This document shows positions 56,972 to 64,000 of a stretch of 64,000 nucleotides of DNA, piece by piece. The position numbers were made by a program, and so were the translations under genes. Origin of the DNA: Thelonectria olida (taxonomy: Eukaryota > Ascomycota > Sordariomycetes > Hypocreales > Nectriaceae); assembly GCA_020736575.1 (NCBI GenBank), contig JAGPYM010000004.1, forward strand, positions 1,612,001 through 1,676,000, in the 5' to 3' direction. The notes under the pieces are model-generated. The model was not told where the DNA came from and did not search any database. It was given only the letters and a program-made list of their open reading frames with translations. Position 1 is the first letter of the stretch. Each line of letters begins with the position of its first letter.

Positions 56972-58528
56972 ATGTCCGTCGAAACCATCACCACAATCTC
57001 CCCCAACACCAACGAGGCCATCCTCACCAGGAACGGCGCCTCGCCGGCCGAATTGGAGCTGCTCCCCAAGACCGCCACTGAGGCTTTCCAGACTTGGAGC
57101 AAAACCACGCTCAAGGAGCGCCAGGCCATCGTTCGAAAGTTCCTCGACGGCCTGTCCGCCAAGAAGGATGCTCTTGGAGAGGAGCTGACGACCCAGATGG
57201 GACGTCCCATCAACTACACACCCGGAGAGGTTGCCACTGCTGTGAAGCGCGGCGAGTACCTCCTCAAGATTAGCGATGAGGCCCTCAAGGACACTGACGG
57301 TGAGGCTGAAAAGGGTTTCAAGCGCTTCATCAGAAAGATTCCCGTTGGGCCCGTCCTGGTCATCTTTGCCTGGAACGTATGTACTTGGCTGCACTCGAGC
57401 TTGGCTCAATGACAACACAGCTAATGCGCTCCAGTACCCCTACCTCATTCTTGTAAACTCTCTTATCCCAGCTCTTCTTTCCGGAAACACGGTGATCCTC
57501 AAGGGCTCTCCTCAGACCCCCACCGTGGTCGAGCAAGCCGCCAAGATCTTCTCCGAGGCTGGTCTTCCTCAGGGCGTTCTTCAGTACTTCCACTCGGGCT
57601 CTCCCAGCATCATGGAGACCATCGTCCGCAACCCTCTCATTTCGCTCGTCTGCTTCACCGGCTCCGTTGCCGGTGGTCTGGCGGTGCAGAAGGCTGCTTC
57701 GGACCGCATCGTCGGAGTCGGCCTAGAGCTCGGTGGCAAGGACCCTGCCTACGTCAGGTCCGACGTTGACATTGCCTGGGCGGCCGAGGAGATTGTCGAC
57801 GGCTCCATCTTCAACTCGGGCCAGAGCTGCTGCTCCATCGAGCGTGTGTACGTCGACGAGAAGGTCCACGACGACTTCGTCGCCGCTGTGCAAAAGGTTC
57901 TCAAGGGTTACAAGCTGGGCGACCCCTATGACAAGAGCACCCACATCGGCCCCGTCGTGTCAAAGAGGTCCAAGGAGGCCATCGAGGAGCACGTCAAGGA
58001 CGCCGTGTCCAAGGGCGCAAAGGACGTGACTCCCGAGAACGAGACGTTCAGCAACCCGCCAACAAAGGGCAACTTTGTGAAACCCACTCTGCTTGTTGAC
58101 GTCAACCACACGATGCGCGTCATGACGGAGGAGACGTTTGGGCCCGTGATTGCGGTGCAAAAGGTCAAGGACGACGCTGAGGCCGTCAAGCTCATGAATG
58201 ACAGCGAGTTTGGCCTCACCGCTAGCATCTGGACCAAGGACACGGACAAGGGATACGAGCTCGCCGACGACGTGGAGGCGGGCACCGTCTTTGTCAACCG
58301 ATGCGACTACCCGAGCCCGGTACGTACAACATCGCCCCCAACCTCAACAAGAAGAAGATGGACAGCCGTCGTCGTCATGTGTGCGAGGATCCGTTTGCTG
58401 ACCGACTATTGCAGGATTTGGCGTGGACAGGCTGGAAGAACTCTGGCAAAGGCCAGACGCTCAGCCGGTTCGGATACGATCAGTTTGTCAAGCTCAAGAG
58501 CTATCACCTCAAGGACTACCCTAAATAG
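56972..58528 (+). CDS. NAD(P)-dependent aldehyde dehydrogenase
   Basis: Oxidises an aldehyde to its acid. Exons 56972-57376, 57435-58319 and 58415-58528 give 467 aa, slightly short but complete for the superfamily. The catalytic cysteine lies in FNSGQSCC (about C267), the general-base glutamate in LELGGKDP (about E233), the Rossmann-type turn in CFTGSVAGG, and the cofactor-side motif in EETFGPVIAV. The C-terminal block reads DLAWTGWKNSGKGQTLSRFG. The substrate cannot be told from the motifs. The N-terminus has no targeting signal that I can see, so a cytosolic location is likely. No pathway partners are adjacent. Confidence 0.92.
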
Positions 58529-60832
58529 AGGGTGTAACGAAGATACAAAACAGATAGCGATGATGGCCTGTGTTAGTCGCACGGGAGCTAGAGCAGATGA
58601 ATGTAATGACTCTAATGTTGTCGTCCCGCTTCCCCTTCTTTCTTCTGTCTTGTTTAGGACTCTGCCCGTATCATGGCCGCATTCCACCAAGTGCAACACC
58701 CAAGCAACCGGACGGCACTTGGCCGCAAGATGCAACGTGAGTCTTGCCTGGTCTACGACAGCCTTTCGCTAGAGCACATCAAGACATTCTCTTGTTGCGG
58801 CAGTCAGAACCATGAAATAAGGTTTCGGCTCGCAATCATACCCCCCCGGGACATGTCACTCGCATCGTACAGAAATGTGAAGACGGGTTTGAGAGAGGCG
58901 AACCGATGACAAACGTCGCTGCCAATATGCATCTTGCTTTGAGTAACCCAATTCACCGATCAACACTCAATGATTTACCCTTTTCGCATCCTCTTCGAGT
59001 CAAGGCTTAGCGAAACAGTGCTCAGGGCCGAAAGCAAACATGTGCCTGGATTGCTGCGACGCCCAGGCACAGGTACAGGCACCATCCACGCCTTCTTCCG
59101 CCCTCCTTTGTCCCACGCTTTCGTGCCACGCACACATGCACACGATTTTTCGGGGCCACGCGAGAGGTCTGCTGCGTTTGGGAGAGCCCCGCCCCTGTCC
59201 AAGCAAAAAAGAAGAAGAGAGCTAATGTGAGGTATGCTTACATGCAGCGACGTGTTGTGCGTGCTGCATGCTCCCTTGCGTTCAGAACTCCACTTACACG
59301 ACCAGCCGCCGCCGCCGGAAAGGGGGGGGGGGGGGGGCGGCGAACAGCAACAGCAACAACGACCGTGAATGAATGACTGGAAACGGCGAGCGTGAGAATC
59401 GAATCTTCGCTGGTCTTCTGGATCGGTCGGGTTGCGAGGACCCCTTGCCACGAATCCGCCGGGCGTACGAACCCGAATGTCTCATGTCTGCCCACCGCCA
59501 TGACGGCGAGGGAAGAAGACAAGTTGGGGCGGGCTCGAAGTGTGAGACATTCTCGCTCGCCTTTTTTTTTTCTTCTAGTTCTCTCTCTTACCAACCACCC
59601 CTGAAAGGACCAAGAGGTGAAAGGGGAAGAAGATGTGCGGGAAAGCATTCCAGGCGTCGGGACCCGGCAGAAGAGAGGCTTCTTCATTCCAGCCGGGACG
59701 CCCTGTGACATTCTAAGACACTGCGATGACGGGGTGTCCTAAGTGGTTGATTACGCGGCGTGAAGTGAGTAGGGAGGACGGGGGAAAGAGGGCGGGCTTT
59801 GTGTTGCTTGCCGCTCTTCGCATCTTGTTGTCATTGTCGTTGTTGTTGTTGGGACTGTTGTGTGTCTGTCGTGTGATTGTAAGTACCTATCCATGTGACT
59901 GTGTGTGTGTGAAAGAGAGAGAGAGGCCATATATAGATGCGGCTATTTGTCCCCCTTGTAAAAAGCAAAGTATTTCCTGTCTGTTGGTTCTGTTGGGTTT
60001 TCTATTCAAAGGGTTGAACGAGTGAGTGAGTGGGCATCTTCCTTTCAACTTGCTCTCTTCCTCGTCCTTTCTTTTCCTCTCTCTCTCTTTTTTTTGTCCA
60101 ATTCTACCTTCTCTCTCTCTCCCTTGTGTGATCTACCCGGGTCCACTCCTTTGTCTCTCATCTCTCTCCCTCTCTCCTGCTCTCCCAAACGTCTAGACAG
60201 CTTTGTACGTGCGTGCTGTGCTGTGCTCAGCTCAGTTCAGCTTCAGCTCTTGCTCTATCTCTCACACACAGACACAAAAAACGGAGCCACCAGCGGGAAT
60301 CCGAATCCCCGGTTTTTTCTTTATTTATTCGTCGTTCTTGTCTTGCCTCTTCTTGCCTCTGCTTCTGTTCTCTCCATTCCTTTGCATCGTGCATTCTCTT
60401 TTCGCCTTTATTTTTCTTCTTCTTTTTCTTTTCTTTTAATAACAACCAGGACCTTCGCTATTTTTTTTTCTTGTTTCTTTTTTTTTTTCTCTTCTACTGC
60501 TGCTTCGTCTTCTTCTTTTTTATTTTGTCAAAAAAGATAGAGACCATCGTCTTCTTTCACCGTCGCCGCTGTCACCGCACGCAGCCGTTTCACCAGCGCC
60601 TCACACCAAACGTGCACTTGTTTGAGAGGTGCTCTTCTGCTATCAGCTCGACTATTATATCTCCATTCTATCGACTCCTATTCAGACACTCATCCATAAC
60701 ATACATACATGCGGATCGCATTCTCGCCTGATATCTTTACTCGGGGTCTTTGTTGAGAAGGACGATTCACGAATTCACATCATCTTCTTCCTCCTCCTCG
60801 ACCTGCATACCGTTTCACCCTTTGGTCCTCGA
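58529..60832. other. Gene-free interval with G16 tract and pyrimidine-rich leader
   Basis: 2.3 kb. The left part holds a 16-G run at 59322-59337 and GTT/CAA repeats. From about 60050 to 60550 the plus strand is dominated by C and T, including CT runs and T runs, and probably forms the core promoter and 5' UTR of the short gene at 60833. No domain-bearing ORF. Confidence 0.55.
59322..59337. repeat. G16 homopolymer
   Basis: Sixteen consecutive G residues after a GCC repeat. The length may be affected by sequencing error. Confidence 0.75.
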
Positions 60833-61402
60833 ATGAAGGATCCCCATCTCCTCCCGTTGGCTCAGCTTCGATCGTCGAGCACGCGCGCCAGGATGCAACT
60901 CTCCACCAACGTCCGGACCCTGTGCTCCCGCGTGCAGACCTTGATCCGCCCACGACGCCGCAAGGACAAGCAGCAGCGAGGGTCGGTGCAGATCGTAAGT
61001 TTCTTTTCTTTTTTATAAAAATGTACGAATATTGATATGGGGGTTATGAAACTGACATGGCGCAAAAAAAAAAGAGTGCTCCCTTCAATCTCAAGCGTGA
61101 ACCCGTCTCGCTGCCGGGCATCTCCGAGGACGAGTAAGTCAACCAGCGAACCCCTGCCTCGACTTAAGATAGACATATTTCCATAACCAACCCATAGACA
61201 GTAACTAACATGCTCTAGGATCGCCATGCTCAGAGACAAGGCAGCCGCCAGCCGCATCGGCATCGCAGACCCTGCCTCGCCTCTCCTCCCGCCTCACACG
61301 CCGCACTCTCCCTACTCGACAAGCAGCCTGTTCTCGCATCCGTTCCGTGCGCCGCCGCTCCTGACGGCCCACACCACCACGTCGACCGAGAGCTTACCTT
61401 AG
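60833..61402 (+). CDS. Short basic protein of unknown function
   Basis: Three exons (60833-60994, 61075-61133, 61219-61402) give 134 aa in a consistent frame, or 114 aa from a second ATG at 60893. The N-terminus is basic (LIRPRRRKDKQQRG). The centre, spliced over two junctions, reads APFNLKREPVSLPGISEDEI and then AMLRDKAAASRIGIADP, which has the look of a conserved motif. The tail is Ser/Thr/Pro-rich. I cannot name a family. Intron 1 ends in AAG after a run of A. The upstream pyrimidine-rich region suggests an efficiently transcribed gene with a long leader. Confidence 0.68.
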
Positions 61403-61962
61403 CGTTTGCTGTTGTTGTTGTTGTTTATGGGTCTTTTCTGCGTGCGTCTTTGTTGTTGACAGACAAATGCAAACGAGAGCGCGCGTCTCGTCTGTGCTCA
61501 ACAATGCAATATGCATATTTAGGGGTCCCTCTGTCCCTCTCGTCTTCCAATTGGGAGAGTCGACGTGGGCTTGCTTTTTTGTTTCTTTTTTCGGGGTTCT
61601 GGTCTGGGAATACGGAGCGACTGTGGGGATCTGGCTGGGCATCAGGAATGGAATGGAATGGATCGGATTGGATTGGGAAAAAGGAGAGGAAAATTGGGCA
61701 AAAATCTGTCTGTCTGTCTGGCTGTCTGTCGTGTCATTGTCGTTTACATCTAGAGAGCGAGTACGAACAAAGCTGCGCGTCTTTTCGCTTCCACGCCATA
61801 CCCAAGAGTTGGGGTGGTGAGACATGGAAGCAAGTATTAATTCTTTCTGCTTCATCGTGTCGTGTCATTCATCATGCAAGTGTCAGGGACATGTTGGGCG
61901 TCAATGTCGGCATCAATTCACCATGTTTTACTCCTTGTCTTCGTGATACATCTGTCTGTCCC
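61403..61962. other. Intergenic region between convergent genes
   Basis: 560 bp between two stop codons. It contains GTT and CTGT-type short repeats (about 61407-61425 and 61708-61730). No gene is supported. Confidence 0.5.
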
Positions 61963-63537
61963 TCAAATCCAGCCAGAGTACACATCCAACGACTCCTGAC
62001 GCACGCCCTCCATCTCCCCCTTGACGGCCAGCAGCTTGACCTTGGTGCCTTTGGCCTGTGCCCACTCCTTCAAGAACTTCTCAACCCGCTGCTTGGTCTC
62101 GGCGTCGTCCTTCATCAGCAAAGCCAGCGCGTCAAATCCACCTGCTCCCGGAACCACTCCTCCGTAGACCCCCTCGACACCACCGAGGCCGTCGAGAAGC
62201 TCCGTTTGGCTGTCAGGCTCGATGGGCACGTCGCTGGAAGTCCCCATCTTCTTGATCAGTTCCCGCACTGCCGTCAGCTTGGCCGGGAGTTGATCGACGT
62301 CACCCTGCTTGAGCGTGGCAATCAAGTCCTCGTTTCGCTGCTGCAGATGGTCCCATAGCTGCTTGGAGCCGGCAGGGTCCTGCGCCCTCCATGCCAGAAC
62401 CTTCTTGACCATGCTCACCGTCTTGCTGCCGCAGTCCACATCGCACATCCTTAGGACCACGCCATTGGGCATCTCGACCTCCTCCTTGGCCACCTCGACA
62501 TCCCACGCCGTCTCGCCATCGACCAGTTGAACCAACGAATCCGCGAATCCCGGGGCGCCCGGCTCCGGCACGTTGCTGAGCGTCTCGGGGGAGAACCGCG
62601 TGTATCTGCAGGACCCAAACACGGCTGCCGCCACATCAAAGCCAGAGCCCACTTTGCCCTGAGCTGCGCAGTGCGCCGCCTGTGCCAGGTTATGCAGCGT
62701 CTGTTTCCCCTTTGCAGAATTGACATCAAAGAGCTTGCGAGGCAAGTAGTGGACCAGGAGAGCAGCCGTGAGCGAGGTAACGAGAGCAGCGGAAGAACCT
62801 AGGCCCGTCTTGTTGGCATCACCCAGCGTCACGGGGAACCTGGCGAAGCGGCCGCCCGGGTGGGAGTCTGCAGAGCCCGAGTTGGAGTAGTAGTCGTTGT
62901 CGGCCAGGATGATGAGGCGGACAGAGGTCATGCTGTGGCTGGGCCGGCGCTTGGCGACGCGGTCGATGTAGGTGAGGGCATAGCTGAGCGTCGTCTCCAC
63001 GAAGGGATTGGGGCTGATTCTGCTTCCGCTGCGGCAGGTTGATGAAGTGAGCGAGAGAACAGACCACCGTGGGAACCTTGGGCAGCTTGAGATAAAGATG
63101 GATGGTTTTGTTCCCAACGAGCCGGTTGAAGGTGACCGGGATAGGCCAGTTCAGCCCGGAGCTCTGGGACTGACATGACAGCCAACACCCGTGCATGAGG
63201 GGAGGGGCGAGAAAATAAGCCCGTGGAAAAAAGGATTCCAAAGAAGCAGAGGAAAACCAACTCACACTTGCAATTGAGTGACCTTGATGCCGCCGCCCGC
63301 CTCAGCCAAGCGGTAGCCATACCTCCACTGGGCCTCGAGGAACTGGGGGCTGTCGACGACAATCTCGGTCAACTGCACGCCGGCCGTCGTCTTGATCTCG
63401 CCGGCAACGACGTTGATCCTCGCACTGAGGCCAAATACGAAGCCCGAGTGCTGCCGGTCGAGCACGAGGTAGCCGCCCGCGAGGAGCACCTTGCCGGGCG
63501 CCGACAGAGCTACGGTGGGTTTTTCAGACGACGCCAT
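61963..63537 (-). CDS. ERG8: Phosphomevalonate kinase ERG8
   Basis: GHMP kinase converting 5-phosphomevalonate to 5-diphosphomevalonate in the isoprenoid/ergosterol pathway. Exons 63266-63537 and 61963-63028 on the minus strand give 445 aa. The N-terminal motif APGKVLLAGGYLVLD and the later NPFVETTLSYAL are typical of the family. The phosphate-binding motif is KTGLGSSAALVTSL, the central region has GKVGSGFDVAAAVFGS, and the C-terminal GHMP motif is GVVPGAGGFDALALL. The intron is long for this window (237 nt); the splice proposed joins VTQLQ to GSRISPNPF and keeps the frame, but an additional small exon cannot be excluded. Confidence 0.92.
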
Positions 63538-64000
63538 GTTGTGAATTGATGAAGGAATTGGTCAAGGTCAATCAATGGATCGATGCGTGGACGAGAGACG
63601 TGGCGGCGCTTTATCTGACTCGATGGAAATTCGCCGACGGGGATCGAGGTATGCAAGACGGCAATGGCAAAGTCTCGGAGGAAATTGTTGGGGCTGAGGC
63701 CATGAGCTCTTTATTATTAACTACCTAATTAACTCTCCTTCCAACAGCCCGACCGGAAGGAATCGTTTGATGGAGTAGCGGGGCTCACACTCCTCAGACA
63801 TCAAGTTACCTAGATAGCCAGCTGAAATACAGTGCATTTCCATCTTGCTTCAAAAAAACACTACACTGTGCGTCTATTCGTCAGTTGGAAGATACTATTC
63901 TCAGACACAAATTGACTCAATAATCATAATGATGCTCAGTTCACGTCATTGGAACACCAAACGCTTATGGACCAGTCACGGCACCAACTCGAGGCCAAGA
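63538..64000. other. ERG8 upstream region to window end
   Basis: 463 bp upstream of ERG8, so it includes its promoter. No other feature can be supported before the window ends. Confidence 0.5.

Noticed and set aside
60022..60731. Plus-strand ORFs of about 172 aa rich in Leu, Ser and Phe
   Set aside because: Products of a C/T-rich leader; the apparent hydrophobic helices are a compositional artefact.
1..64000. Secondary-metabolite cluster, transposon or CRISPR array
   Set aside because: No PKS, NRPS, terpene cyclase, transposase, reverse transcriptase, long terminal repeats or spaced direct repeats were seen; ERG8, the ALDH and the MFS gene are isolated single genes.

Overview
The window is nuclear DNA of a filamentous ascomycete (Pezizomycotina). 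A Sordariomycete is my best guess, but no single marker here fixes genus or order. The evidence is compact genes with many short introns (about 50-110 nt) carrying GTRNGT donors and CTRAC-type branch points, long intergenic spaces rich in pyrimidine tracts, and typical filamentous-fungal families: a Zn2Cys6 factor, a NACHT/STAND receptor, a DHA1 MFS transporter and a small secreted cysteine-rich protein. I rebuilt 22 protein-coding genes by joining exons. All inferred exon chains close in frame from start to stop. There are also two tRNA-Gly genes. I saw no transposon, rDNA, CRISPR array or AT-rich RIP-like block.

Layout. 1-4.1 kb: gene-free leader of a PAS/Zn2Cys6 transcription factor (4.1-6.2 kb). 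8.1-8.8 kb: a short disordered protein of unknown function. 11.4-13.8 kb: MLH1 (mismatch repair), convergent with SYO1 (14.1-16.1 kb, ribosomal-protein import). 17.5-19.7 kb: a type II membrane glycosyltransferase-like protein, convergent with a DUF202 three-helix membrane protein (19.9-20.7 kb). 21.1-22.2 kb: a secreted 14-cysteine protein. 23.2-25.2 kb: a soluble twin-NBD ABC ATPase, divergent from UMP1 (25.6-26.2 kb). 26.7-27.6 kb: a prenylated ubiquitin-fold protein. 29.6-33.2 kb: a NACHT NLR-like receptor. 33.6-36.2 kb: AP beta-adaptin, divergent from EMC4 (37.0-37.6 kb). 37.7-39.3 kb: an MFS drug:H+ antiporter, divergent from UFE1/syntaxin-18 (40.3-41.5 kb). After a 4 kb gap comes cytosolic-type aspartate aminotransferase (45.6-47.3 kb). 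After a second 4 kb gap come an unknown nuclear-type protein (51.3-52.5 kb), NMD3 and ESF2 (52.7-55.5 kb), two tRNA-Gly(GCC) genes, an aldehyde dehydrogenase (57.0-58.5 kb), a short conserved-looking protein (60.8-61.4 kb) and phosphomevalonate kinase ERG8 (62.0-63.5 kb).

Most of the content is ordinary core housekeeping: DNA repair, 60S and 40S biogenesis (SYO1, NMD3, ESF2), the early secretory pathway (EMC4, UFE1, beta-adaptin), proteasome assembly and sterol synthesis. The genes are not arranged as a metabolic cluster. The accessory elements are the NACHT receptor, the secreted protein, the MFS pump and the disordered ORF. I do not see a convincing new multi-gene system. The most unusual signals are gene-structural: an 8-nt microexon inside a zinc-cluster motif, a GC-AG intron, a stopless 51-nt intron in the MLH1 ATPase domain, several AAG splice acceptors, and paired tRNA genes identical except for their introns. 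One protein-level signal stands out: an ABC ATPase whose lost motifs all fall in one composite nucleotide site.
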